Shown here one piece after another: positions 7,631 through 14,415 of a stretch of 35,841 nt of DNA. The stretch is from assembly GCA_036278595.1 (NCBI GenBank), contig DASUKS010000291.1, positions 1-35,841 on the forward strand. Direction: 5' to 3'. The translations under genes and the position numbers were made by a program. Origin of the DNA: JADMII01 sp036278595. Lineage in GTDB: Bacteria; Chloroflexota; Dehalococcoidia; DSTF01; JACRBR01. The notes beneath the pieces are model-generated. The model saw only the letters and a list, made by a program, of their open reading frames with translations, ran no database searches and was not told where the DNA came from. Each line of letters starts with the position of its first letter. Position 1 is the stretch's first letter.

Positions 7631-8443
7631 ATGGCCGACGGCGGCATTCTCGTCGTACTCGCGCACCCGGATGACGAATCACTCATTTCCGGCACCATGG
7701 CCCGGTACACCGATGCCGGCATGCCGGTCACGATGCTCTGCGCCACGCGAGGCGAAGCCGGTGAGATCGCCCCCGGGACCGACGCGACGCCCGACAATCT
7801 TGGCGAGCATCGCGAGCGCGAGCTGCGGGACGCTTGCGCCATCGTCGGCGTGCACGACGTGCGCCTGCTGCCGTTCCGCGACTCGGGCATGGCGGGCACG
7901 CCAGAGAACAACGATCCCCGTTCGCTCGCGCAGGCATCGAAGGCCGAAGTCGTGTCCGCGATGGCGGGCGTCATGCGCGATGTGCGCCCGCGCGCCGTGC
8001 TCACGTGGGACGCCACCGGCGGCTACGGACATCCCGACCACATGAAGGTGCACGTCTGCGCAACCGAGGCGTTCGAGACCTCCGGCGCCGCGCGGAACGC
8101 TGCGCTCTTCTACTCGGTCATCCCGATCGAAGAGTTCACGAGCGCGATGGAGGAGATGCGCCGCCGCGGGATCGAGGTCGGCGACCCACCCGGCGATCCG
8201 GATGCCATGGATCAGATGGAGATGGTCCGCCCCAACTGCATCATCGATGTCGCGGCGCAGCTCGACCGCAAGCAGCAGGCGCTGCGGGCGCATCGCACGC
8301 AGGCCGGCTCGTTCGATATGTTCGACCGGATGCCCGAAGACCTCAGCCGCCGCTTCTTCGAGCGCGAGTACTTCCACCGCGCGATCCCGCCGCTGCCGGC
8401 CGGCGTCACCCTCGATGGGCTCTTCGAGGGCGAAGGACGGTAG
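7631..8443 (+). CDS. PIG-L/LmbE-family zinc deacetylase
   Basis: This 270-residue protein is an N-acetylglucosaminyl deacetylase-type hydrolase of the LmbE/MshB/BshB/Mca family. The zinc and catalytic motif is HPDDE at residues 12-16 and the second metal-binding motif is HPDH at 134-137. The segments GTMARY, RGEAGEI and RDSGMAGTP resemble MshB and Mca, which act on glucosaminyl-inositol thiol precursors and conjugates. Assigning a mycothiol role would need other thiol genes, and none adjoins. AGGAGGAGG at 7617-7625 fixes the start. A hairpin follows the stop. Confidence 0.92.
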   Translation: MADGGILVVLAHPDDESLISGTMARYTDAGMPVTMLCATRGEAGEIAPGTDATPDNLGEHRERELRDACAIVGVHDVRLLPFRDSGMAGTPENNDPRSLAQASKAEVVSAMAGVMRDVRPRAVLTWDATGGYGHPDHMKVHVCATEAFETSGAARNAALFYSVIPIEEFTSAMEEMRRRGIEVGDPPGDPDAMDQMEMVRPNCIIDVAAQLDRKQQALRAHRTQAGSFDMFDRMPEDLSRRFFEREYFHRAIPPLPAGVTLDGLFEGEGR

Positions 8444-8445
8444 GC

Positions 8446-8485
8446 GCGGGCGGACCCCGATCTCAGGACCTCGGAGTCCGCCCGC
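8446..8485. terminator. GC-rich hairpin after the deacetylase gene
   Basis: A perfect 10-base inverted repeat, GCGGGCGGAC at 8446-8455 and GTCCGCCCGC at 8476-8485, encloses a 20-base loop. It starts three bases after the deacetylase stop and ends just before the stop of the small opposing gene at 8492. There is no proper T-run, so it is a terminator-like stem placed between convergent genes. Confidence 0.5.
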
Positions 8486-8491
8486 TGTTGC

Positions 8492-8707
8492 CTACCCGGG
8501 CTGCGGTGCCGGGTTGGGCGCGCCAGGGAGCGTGCGCCGTTCGCCCGAGACGTTCCGCAGCGGCGTCGCGCGGCGTTCGAAGGTCGCCACCCGCTGCCTT
8601 CGCCGCACGTGCGCTGCGTCATCGGCCGGCCCGTCGGTGCCGGTCTCGTGCTCGGCGGTGAGCGCCATCATGCGCTCGATCGCCCGGTGTTTATCGAGGA
8701 TCAACAT
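8492..8707 (-). CDS. Possible small hypothetical protein (71 aa)
   Basis: I do not recognise this protein. Its ATG overlaps the last 17 bases of the HTH gene in another frame and has no ribosome binding site of its own, so translation would depend on coupling. The first 17 residues could form a helix (MLILDKHRAIERMMALT). The remainder is rich in Arg, Pro and Ala and looks disordered. It ends just before the hairpin at 8446-8485. It could equally be a chance frame, or the remnant of a longer C-terminus of the HTH protein lost through a frameshift. Confidence 0.33.
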   Translation of the reverse strand: MLILDKHRAIERMMALTAEHETGTDGPADDAAHVRRRQRVATFERRATPLRNVSGERRTLPGAPNPAPQPG

Positions 8708-8912
8708 CGAGGGCCCGCAGTTCCTGTCGCACGATCTGGCTGACGCGCTGCCGCGTGACGCCGAAGTGTTCGGCCAGCCGTGACTGCAAGCCCCATCTGC
8801 CGCCGTTCCCGGCGACCCCGCGCCGGATGAGCACGCGCGCGGCGATCCTCAACTTCTCGGTCCTGGTGAGTTCGCTCTCCTCGATGGCTGCGACATCCGT
8901 GTCGGTCGGCAT
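8691..8912 (-). CDS. Small helix-turn-helix DNA-binding protein (73 aa)
   Basis: The 73-residue protein is little more than a DNA-binding domain. A helix-turn-helix runs through about residues 43-66, with the recognition helix region GVTRQRVSQIVRQEL. It resembles the HTH of sigma-region-4 and resolvase-type regulators more than any full-length family. GGGGAGG lies about 7 bases before the ATG. Upstream are an inverted repeat (8957-8975) and two identical 11-base direct repeats two helical turns apart (8996-9028), which could be its own operator. It is divergent from the L,D-transpeptidase gene and may regulate it. Target and ligand unknown. Confidence 0.72.
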   Translation of the reverse strand: MPTDTDVAAIEESELTRTEKLRIAARVLIRRGVAGNGGRWGLQSRLAEHFGVTRQRVSQIVRQELRALDVDPR

Positions 8913-8956
8913 TCCTTGCCCTCCCCTGTGAACGCCCGCTCCCGGGCCATGAACGG

Positions 8957-8975
8957 TGCCGCCCTCACGGCGGCA
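8957..8975. repeat. Inverted repeat in the HTH gene leader
   Basis: TGCCGCC at 8957-8963 and GGCGGCA at 8969-8975 form a 7-base perfect inverted repeat with a 5-base spacer, about 45 bases upstream of the HTH start. It may be a leader hairpin or an operator. Confidence 0.4.
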
Positions 8976-8995
8976 CGGCGAAACGTACGACGGCG

Positions 8996-9028
8996 CCTCT
9001 CACCGGATGCGTTGCCACCTCTCACCGG
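8996..9028. promoter_or_regulatory. Tandem 11-base direct repeats, candidate operator
   Basis: CCTCTCACCGG occurs exactly at 8996-9006 and 9018-9028, 22 bases apart start to start, or about two turns of B-DNA. The pair lies in the 204-base region between the divergent HTH regulator and L,D-transpeptidase genes. Same-face direct repeats beside a regulator gene are a common operator arrangement. That the HTH protein binds here is inference. Confidence 0.42.
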
Positions 9029-9104
9029 CTTTTTCACATCTGTTTCACGCCTAACCGAAGCGTGAAGAGCAGCTTCGCCGACCTTCGATCACCCGCCTGC
9101 GTGT

Positions 9105-9110
9105 TACCAT
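9105..9110 (+). promoter_or_regulatory. Leaderless -10 box for the L,D-transpeptidase gene
   Basis: TACCAT ends exactly 6 bases before the ATG at 9117, and no Shine-Dalgarno sequence exists upstream. The spacing predicts transcription starting at the A of the start codon. The -35 region is not convincing, as is usual for such promoters. Confidence 0.48.
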
Positions 9111-9116
9111 CGACGC

Positions 9117-9962
9117 ATGCCGCGCATGAGGCATCTGCTCTTTGTCGCAATGCCGCTCGCACTCCTGGCGGCGTGCACGACGAACGCCGCCTCGCCCACG
9201 CCCATACCGCCGACCGCGACCCTCACGCCGTTTATCGTCCCTTCACCGACGCCGCGCCCCACACCGACGCCGCTGCCTCAACTGCAGCCCGGTGATTCCA
9301 TCGTGGTCGGCGGCGATTTGCGGACGCGAAGCGGCCCGACCACGCAGGGACCGGTCGTAAGCACGCTCCATGACCAACAGCCGGTCACGCTACTTCGGTC
9401 AGTGCGCGGTGAGAACTGGCTGGTCGGCAGTCAGACGTGGGTGAGCACGTCTCCAGCGTGGGCGAGCACCTGGTACGAACTGAGCGATCACACGTACGTC
9501 TATGCCTCGTTCGTCTTCACGCTGCTATCCGGCGAGACATCGCCGCTCGTCGACCCGCAGGGGCAGGAGAAGTGGGTAGACGTGAACGTCACGACCCAGA
9601 CCGCATCGGCGATGATCGGCGATCACGCGATCTTCACCGCGCGGGTTTCGAGCGGGCAGCCGGCCTTTCCCAGCCCGCTCGGCACGCACCACATCGAGCC
9701 GGACGGCCGCCTCCCGGTCGAGCGCATGACGTCATCCCAGGCCGGCTTCACGGCGAGCCAGGCGAGCTACGACGTCGAGCGCGTGCTGTTTACGCAGTAC
9801 TACGACCGCAATGGCGACGCGCTCCACCTCAACTACTGGCGCCCCGACTCCGTCTTCGGCAACACCGCCACGAGCCACGGCTGCGTCGGCATGGAGATGC
9901 ACGAGGCGCAGTACTTCTGGCTCTTCGGCTTCCCCGGCATGCGGGTCGAGATCCATCGCTAA
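9117..9962 (+). CDS. L,D-transpeptidase (YkuD) lipoprotein with SH3-like domain
   Basis: The 281-residue protein is a predicted lipoprotein that cross-links or modifies peptidoglycan outside the membrane. The signal peptide ends in the lipobox LAAC with Cys20. A Pro/Thr-rich linker follows (about residues 26-55), then a bacterial SH3-like wall-binding domain (about 60-125). The YkuD catalytic domain runs to the C-terminus, with its active-site motif SHGC at 253-256 (His254, Cys256). An in-frame ATG at codon 4 is a possible alternative start, but 9117 fits the leaderless promoter. It implies a peptidoglycan-containing cell, in agreement with murJ in the same window. Confidence 0.93.
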   Translation: MPRMRHLLFVAMPLALLAACTTNAASPTPIPPTATLTPFIVPSPTPRPTPTPLPQLQPGDSIVVGGDLRTRSGPTTQGPVVSTLHDQQPVTLLRSVRGENWLVGSQTWVSTSPAWASTWYELSDHTYVYASFVFTLLSGETSPLVDPQGQEKWVDVNVTTQTASAMIGDHAIFTARVSSGQPAFPSPLGTHHIEPDGRLPVERMTSSQAGFTASQASYDVERVLFTQYYDRNGDALHLNYWRPDSVFGNTATSHGCVGMEMHEAQYFWLFGFPGMRVEIHR

Positions 9963-10099
9963 CCCGCGGCAAGACAGCGGATACGCATCGGCGCGCGACA
10001 TTGACAGCCGCGTAATGCCACTAAGGCCGCAGGCACTTATATTTGAAGCAGCAGAGAAGCGCGCCCGTGCGCGCTCGCGCCTGGTTCGAGGGAATGAAC

Positions 10100-10780
10100 A
10101 TGCGCAAGATCGTTTTCATGATCGATGTTGACAACACCATTCTGGACAACGACGGCGTCAAGGCCGACATGGAACGCACACTCCTCGCCCGCCTCGGGCC
10201 CGACCTCGCACAGCGTTTCTGGCAGCTCTACGAGATCGTCCGGAAGGAGAGCGACGTCGTCGACTTCATCGAGACAATCTCCCGGCTCGACGAGGAGCAC
10301 CCTGAGTCGCACGATCTGATCGATGCCACGGCGACCATGCTCATGGACTGGGACTTCTGCAAGCGTCTCTACCCGAACGCGCTCGAGACGCTCGCGCATT
10401 TCAAGCGCATCGGCACGCCCGTCATCGTGTCCGACGGCGATCCGATTTTCCAGCCGTCGAAGATCGTGCAGTGCGGCGTCACCGAGGTCGTCGGCGGCCG
10501 CGTCCTGATCTTCGTGCACAAGGAGAAACACCTGCCCGCCGTCGAGCGCTACTTCCACGCCGAACACTACGTCCTCATCGATGACAAGCCTGGCATCCTC
10601 ATGCGTTCGAAGGCCACGCTCGGAGATCGGCTCACGACGGTACACGTGCTGCAGGGCAAGTACGCGCTCGATCCCGAGCATGCCGTCGACTACACGCCCG
10701 ACATCGTCGTCAACAACTTCAGCGACCTCCTGGGCTACAGCGCGGACGAGTTTCTGCTGAAGAAGCCGGCCACCGCCTGA
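10100..10780 (+). CDS. HAD-superfamily hydrolase (phosphatase-like)
   Basis: This 226-residue protein belongs to the haloacid dehalogenase superfamily. Motif I is DVDNT with nucleophile Asp9 and acid/base Asp11. Motif II is the Ser111 in VSDGD, motif III is probably Lys141 or Lys143, and motif IV is the Asp161-Asp162 pair. A helical cap lies between motifs I and II (about residues 18-95). ATG 10100 is preferred because GAGGGA at 10088-10093 is 6 bases upstream; the ATG at 10094 would abut it. The substrate is unknown. The next gene on the strand is the deoxyhypusine-synthase-like gene, but that has its own promoter-like sequence. Confidence 0.85.
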   Translation: MRKIVFMIDVDNTILDNDGVKADMERTLLARLGPDLAQRFWQLYEIVRKESDVVDFIETISRLDEEHPESHDLIDATATMLMDWDFCKRLYPNALETLAHFKRIGTPVIVSDGDPIFQPSKIVQCGVTEVVGGRVLIFVHKEKHLPAVERYFHAEHYVLIDDKPGILMRSKATLGDRLTTVHVLQGKYALDPEHAVDYTPDIVVNNFSDLLGYSADEFLLKKPATA

Positions 10781-10802
10781 TCGTGCGCCGCGCGCGCCCG
10801 GT

Positions 10803-10839
10803 TTGCCCGATGCCTGTCGTCCGACGATAATCAGGCATC
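10803..10839 (+). promoter_or_regulatory. Promoter with nested inverted repeats for the DHS-like gene
   Basis: TTGCCC at 10803-10808 (-35) and GATAAT at 10826-10831 (-10) are 17 bases apart and predict a start near 10838, about 27 bases before the GTG. An 8-base inverted repeat, GATGCCTG at 10809-10816 and CAGGCATC at 10832-10839, encloses the -10. Inside it lies a second repeat, TCGTC-c-GACGA, at 10817-10827. The arrangement suggests a repressor site. It might alternatively act as a weak terminator of the HAD gene, but there is no T-run. Confidence 0.52.
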
Positions 10840-10864
10840 CCCTCTGTCAAGCGAAGGAACGGGT

Positions 10865-11935
10865 GTGAGCAGCGAATACCTCGTCAATCCGATCACGCGC
10901 TTCCAGCCGCAGCCGGACGCGTCGCTGCGCTCGTTCATCGACGCGATCGGGCGAACCGGCGGCCAGCCGCGGCGGCTCGCATCGGCGATCGCGCTCTGGG
11001 AGGCGATGCTCGCGCGCGAACGGGTCATCTTCTGCTCGATCGCCGGGGCACCGGTGCCCCTCGGATTCGGCCCCGCGATCGCGTCGCTCGTCGCGCGCCG
11101 CCAGGTCGACGTGCTCGATATCACCGGCGCCCAGCTGACGCACGACCTGCTCGAGATCATCGGCAGCAGGCACTTCCAGGGGCACGTGCATGCGGACGAC
11201 GTCGCGCTCGCCGAGCACGATGTGAACCGCTTCTGGGATACGTTCGGCGACGAAGAGGACTACCGGCGCGTCGAGCCGATGGTGTTCGAGTTCGCCGAGG
11301 CGCTTCCCGACCGGCCGATGACCACGCGCGAGTACATCTACCGTATGGGCCTCTTCTTCGATGCGATCAAGCAGCAGGACGGCATTCTTACGGCGGCCGT
11401 GCATACCGGCACGCCCATCTACTGCCCGGCGATCGGCGACTCGGTTTTGGGCATGGACCTCGGCATGCTGCGCGCGCAGACAGGACGCAGCATCGTCTTC
11501 GATGTCGTGCAGGACGTCCTCGAGATGTCGGCGATCGTCCTACTCGCCGAGGAGCTCGGCCTGCGCACCGCCCTGTCGATCTTTGGTGGCGGCGCGCCAC
11601 GCAACCACGTGCAGCAGTCGCAGATCGGCTCCTACATGTTCAAGGTGAAGAGCAAGGGCCACGCCGAAGCCGTGCGCTTCAGCATCGAGCCGGCCGAGAC
11701 CGGCGGCCTCTCCGGCTCGACCATCTCCGAGGGCATCAGCTGGAAGAAGTTCGACCCGCAGGTCGAGTCGGCGGAGGTCTTCCTCGATTCGAACTTGTCC
11801 CTCGCGCTCGCCGCCTCCCTCCTGCCGGCCCGCGATCCCGCACGCTGCTTCGGCTTCCAGCACGAGGAAGACGGGTCACTCACCGTCACGTTCCAGGGCC
11901 AGCGCTACAACCTGTCGGAGAAGTACCACTTCTAG
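10865..11935 (+). CDS. Deoxyhypusine synthase-like protein (bacterial DHS/homospermidine synthase family)
   Basis: The 356-residue protein belongs to the deoxyhypusine synthase (DS) family, NAD-dependent aminobutyl transferases acting on spermidine. The family landmark PIYCPAIGD is at 184-192, GGGAPRNH at 241-248 and EGISWKK at 289-295. Compared from memory with human DHS, the catalytic Lys329 matches Lys295, Trp327 matches Trp293 and Glu323 matches Glu289. Lys287 is Arg246, His288 is Asn247 and Asp316 is Leu. Bacteria lack eIF5A, so a polyamine role such as homospermidine synthesis, or another aminobutyl transfer, is more likely than hypusination. It starts at GTG with GAAGGA 6 bases upstream. 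The family is firm, the reaction is not. Confidence 0.85.
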   Translation: MSSEYLVNPITRFQPQPDASLRSFIDAIGRTGGQPRRLASAIALWEAMLARERVIFCSIAGAPVPLGFGPAIASLVARRQVDVLDITGAQLTHDLLEIIGSRHFQGHVHADDVALAEHDVNRFWDTFGDEEDYRRVEPMVFEFAEALPDRPMTTREYIYRMGLFFDAIKQQDGILTAAVHTGTPIYCPAIGDSVLGMDLGMLRAQTGRSIVFDVVQDVLEMSAIVLLAEELGLRTALSIFGGGAPRNHVQQSQIGSYMFKVKSKGHAEAVRFSIEPAETGGLSGSTISEGISWKKFDPQVESAEVFLDSNLSLALAASLLPARDPARCFGFQHEEDGSLTVTFQGQRYNLSEKYHF

Positions 11936-12020
11936 CCCGCGCTCGCTTCGCCGCAGTTGCGTCACTCCGGTTTTACGCAGGCGTTAGCTTCCAGGCCGTC
12001 GCGTTGATCGGTCGGAGCGA

Positions 12021-12037
12021 CAATCGTCCTACGATTG
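12021..12037 (+). promoter_or_regulatory. 17-base palindrome on a leaderless -10 box
   Basis: CAATCGT (12021-12027) and ACGATTG (12031-12037) form a perfect 7-base inverted repeat with a 3-base spacer, four bases before the lipoprotein ATG. The right arm contains TACGAT (12030-12035), a TANNNT -10 box that ends 6 bases before the ATG. There is no Shine-Dalgarno sequence. A protein bound here would cover the promoter of a leaderless transcript. In RNA form it would not be part of the message if transcription begins at the ATG. Confidence 0.5.
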
Positions 12038-12041
12038 ACCC

Positions 12042-12542
12042 ATGAATACGCCGGCTTGGATATCACACCCTCGGTATGCCCTGATCTGCGCCGCCATTGG
12101 CGCGTGCGCCCTGCTCGCCGCCGGTTGCGTCGGCAGAGGCAATGGCAACAGCACCGGTCCGTCGCAGAATGACAGCACGGCCGCCGTCGTCGCGCGGCAG
12201 GCGCAGACGCCCATCGAGCCGAGCTGTGACAAGCCCATCACGCCGCAGATCGCCGTGACGCGCGCCGACGAGAAGGTCGCCGTCGCCGGCAACGTGGTCG
12301 TCGTCGAGCAGCCGTCCGGGACGGACAGCGCGACGATTCTCGACCTGGGCGCGGCGTATCCCGACGCCGGCAACCTCTCGATCGTCATTCCGCAGGCTAA
12401 AGTGGCGCTGTTCCCGGACAACCTCAACACGCTGTTCAGCGGAAAGAACATCTGCGTTGTCGGCGTCGTCGAGACGTACCAGCAGCGCAACGCGATCATC
12501 ATCAACGCGCCCGACGACATCGCCGTCACGTCTCCGTCGTAA
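12042..12542 (+). CDS. Hypothetical lipoprotein with a possible OB-fold-like domain
   Basis: This 166-residue predicted lipoprotein has a hydrophobic signal segment (about residues 12-28) with LAAGC and Cys29 as the lipidation site. A short polar, Asn/Ser/Thr-rich linker with no known motif follows. The C-terminal 100 residues alternate hydrophobic strands (VAVAGNVVVVEQ, SIVIPQAKVALF, ICVVGVVETYQQRNAIII), resembling a small beta-barrel of OB-fold type. Two more cysteines (in PSCDKP and NICVVG) could pair. I do not recognise the family. It has its own leaderless promoter. It lies 60 bases upstream of nhaA on the same strand; a functional link is unproven. Confidence 0.8.
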   Translation: MNTPAWISHPRYALICAAIGACALLAAGCVGRGNGNSTGPSQNDSTAAVVARQAQTPIEPSCDKPITPQIAVTRADEKVAVAGNVVVVEQPSGTDSATILDLGAAYPDAGNLSIVIPQAKVALFPDNLNTLFSGKNICVVGVVETYQQRNAIIINAPDDIAVTSPS

Positions 12543-12602
12543 CCTGAGACGGCCCCGCGCGCCCCACGCACCTGTCTGGCATGATGGATGCGAGGAGGCC
12601 TG

Positions 12603-13949
12603 ATGGCCGAGAAGGCGCTGCGAGCGTCCCCTGCCCTGCCGCGGCGCATCGTCCGGCCGCTCCAGGAGTTTCTCCAGCGCGAGACGGCGGGCGGCATCCT
12701 GCTGCTCGTCGCCACCGTCGCTGCGCTCGCGTGGGTTAACGCGCCGTTCGGATCTACCTACGAGGACTTGTGGCAGACCCACCTCACTATCGGCGTGCAC
12801 CCGCTCACCATCGATGAGTCGCTCCGCCGCTGGGTCAACGACGCGCTCATGGCGCTCTTCTTCTTCGTCGTCGGGCTCGAGATCAAGCGCGAACTCATCG
12901 AGGGGGAGTTGTCCGAGCCGCGGAAGGCGATGCTTCCCGTTGCCGCCGCAGTCGGCGGCATGATCGCCCCAGCGGTCATCTACGCCACGTTCAACGCCGG
13001 CCATAGCGGCGCTGACGGCTGGGGCATCCCGATGGCCACCGATATCGCATTCGCCGTGGGCGTCGTCGCGCTCGTCGGCTCCTCCGTCCCCGGCCCGATG
13101 AAGGTCTTCCTGCTCGCCCTCGCCATCGTCGACGATATCGGCGCGATCGTCGTCATCGCGATCTTCTACAGCGACGGCATCCAGTTCGCCTGGCTGGGCG
13201 CCGCAACAGGCATCTTCGTCCTGGTGCCGCTACTCGAACGGATGAGCGTGCGTTCCGTCTTCCCGTATCTTCTCGTCGGCGTCGCCGCCTGGTTGGCGGT
13301 CTTCGAGTCCGGCGTGCACCCCACGATCGCCGGCGTCGTCCTCGGCCTGCTCATGCCCGCGCACCCGTTCGCCGCGCGCGACGCGGTGCCCGAGGCGGCG
13401 CAGAGCCCGGTCGTACAGCGCGTCGCGCCGGAGGCAATCGCCGATGGCGAGCAAGCGCGCGCCACACCGTTGGTCGCACCGGAGGAGCCGCCACGGGAGA
13501 GCCGGTCGATCCTCGACCGCGTGGAACGCGGGCTCCATCCGTGGACGAGCTACCTGATCGTCCCGCTGTTCGCGCTCGCGAACGCCGGCATCGCCATCGA
13601 CGGCGTGGCGCTCAGCGATGCCGTGCATTCGCGCATCTCGATCGGCATCGCGGTGGGTCTGATGCTCGGGAAGCCGGCAGGTATCCTGCTCTTCGCCTGG
13701 GTCGCCACGCGCCTCGGCCTAGCGACGCTCCCCGGCGGCACGAGCTGGCGTCAGCTCGCCGCGCTGGCCTGTGTCGCCGGCATCGGCTTCACGGTCTCGC
13801 TCTTCATCAGCGCGCTCGCCTTCGCCGGCGGCGACCAACTCCGCGAGGCGAAGCTCGGCATCCTCGGCGCGTCTCTCGTCATGGGCGTGATTGGCTTCCT
13901 CGCCCTGCGCCTCACGACCGGTGCCAGCACGCCCGTCCTCGACGAATAG
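12603..13949 (+). CDS. nhaA: Na+/H+ antiporter NhaA
   Basis: This 448-residue membrane protein exchanges sodium for protons to control pH and salt. The family core is intact: ALFFFVVGLEIKREL (about 84-98), Asp147 in MATDIAF, and the Asp177-Asp178 pair in AIVDDIG. These correspond to E. coli Asp133, Asp163 and Asp164 with a constant offset of 14. It is longer than the E. coli protein (388) mainly through a hydrophilic loop of about 50 residues near 260-310, rich in Ala, Pro and Glu, before the HPWTSYLIVPLFALANAG helix. GAGGAGG at 12591-12597 selects ATG 12603 over the in-frame ATG at 12588. A bidirectional hairpin follows. Confidence 0.96.
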   Translation: MAEKALRASPALPRRIVRPLQEFLQRETAGGILLLVATVAALAWVNAPFGSTYEDLWQTHLTIGVHPLTIDESLRRWVNDALMALFFFVVGLEIKRELIEGELSEPRKAMLPVAAAVGGMIAPAVIYATFNAGHSGADGWGIPMATDIAFAVGVVALVGSSVPGPMKVFLLALAIVDDIGAIVVIAIFYSDGIQFAWLGAATGIFVLVPLLERMSVRSVFPYLLVGVAAWLAVFESGVHPTIAGVVLGLLMPAHPFAARDAVPEAAQSPVVQRVAPEAIADGEQARATPLVAPEEPPRESRSILDRVERGLHPWTSYLIVPLFALANAGIAIDGVALSDAVHSRISIGIAVGLMLGKPAGILLFAWVATRLGLATLPGGTSWRQLAALACVAGIGFTVSLFISALAFAGGDQLREAKLGILGASLVMGVIGFLALRLTTGASTPVLDE

Positions 13950-13965
13950 CGCGTCCAAAGCAGAA

Positions 13966-13985
13966 CAGCGGCCCGAAGGCCGCTG
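13966..13985. terminator. Hairpin terminator between nhaA and the zinc-ribbon gene
   Basis: An 8-base perfect stem, CAGCGGCC at 13966-13973 and GGCCGCTG at 13978-13985, encloses four bases. Read on the minus strand the loop is TTCG closed by C-G, the extra-stable UUCG tetraloop, followed by a T-rich stretch (TTCTGCTTT). It therefore best terminates the zinc-ribbon gene and may also act on nhaA from the other side. Confidence 0.7.
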
Positions 13986-14014
13986 CTCGATTGCGCATAC
14001 CTGGTCCGGCGCTG

Positions 14015-14386
14015 CTAGCTCGCGCGCTCGGCGTTGCCGTTGCTCGCGTCCTCGGCCCCGCGCACCTTCGTGTAGCAGGCGCTGCAGTACACCGGGCGGT
14101 CGCCGCGCGGCTGGAAGGGCACTTCCGTCATCATGCCGCACTCGGCGCAGGTCGCCGGGTGCATCTGGCGCGGCGTCCGCCCGCCGAAGCTTGCGAACAC
14201 GCCGTAGCGCACGTACCCCTCGTCCGGCTCGGTCGTCCGCGTCGACTTGCGGGCCGAGCGACAGGACGGGCAGCGCACCGGCTCGTTCTGCAGGCCCTTG
14301 TTCGCGTAGAACTCCTGCTCACCCGCAGTGAACGTGAAGTTCTGCTTGCAGTCGCGGCACACCAGCGTTTTGTCTACGAAGCTCAA
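14015..14386 (-). CDS. Double zinc-ribbon protein
   Basis: This 123-residue protein carries two four-cysteine zinc sites. The first, Cys10/Cys13 with Cys39/Cys42, matches the probable zinc-ribbon domain typed by VCRDCKQNFTFTAGEQ. The second is Cys80/Cys83 with Cys101/Cys104. It begins at TTG: GGGGAGGG lies 7 bases before that codon and no ATG occurs until far inside. Proteins of this type are common in Chloroflexota and other bacteria, often with a charged tail. Their function is unknown, with nucleic-acid binding or a redox role only guesses. It sits downstream of murJ on the same strand but is separated from it by a hairpin. Confidence 0.88.
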   Translation of the reverse strand: MSFVDKTLVCRDCKQNFTFTAGEQEFYANKGLQNEPVRCPSCRSARKSTRTTEPDEGYVRYGVFASFGGRTPRQMHPATCAECGMMTEVPFQPRGDRPVYCSACYTKVRGAEDASNGNAERAS

Positions 14387-14415
14387 AGAGAAACCCTCCC
14401 CGTCGGGACATGAAT

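Noticed and set aside
8849..9037. A 62-residue minus-strand frame overlapping the HTH start
   Set aside because: It is arginine-rich, spans the direct and inverted repeats, and its sequence is explained by those repeats; the HTH gene in the other frame has a clear ribosome binding site.
10001..10043. TTGACA at 10001-10006 with TATATT at 10038-10043 as a promoter for the HAD gene
   Set aside because: The spacing is 31 bases, far from the 16-18 needed, and neither hexamer has a proper partner.
11594..11608. Arg246 of the DHS-like protein as a replaced catalytic lysine
   Set aside because: The GGG-x-x-K site matches human Lys287, not the catalytic Lys329. The catalytic lysine is in the SWxK motif and is present here as Lys295.
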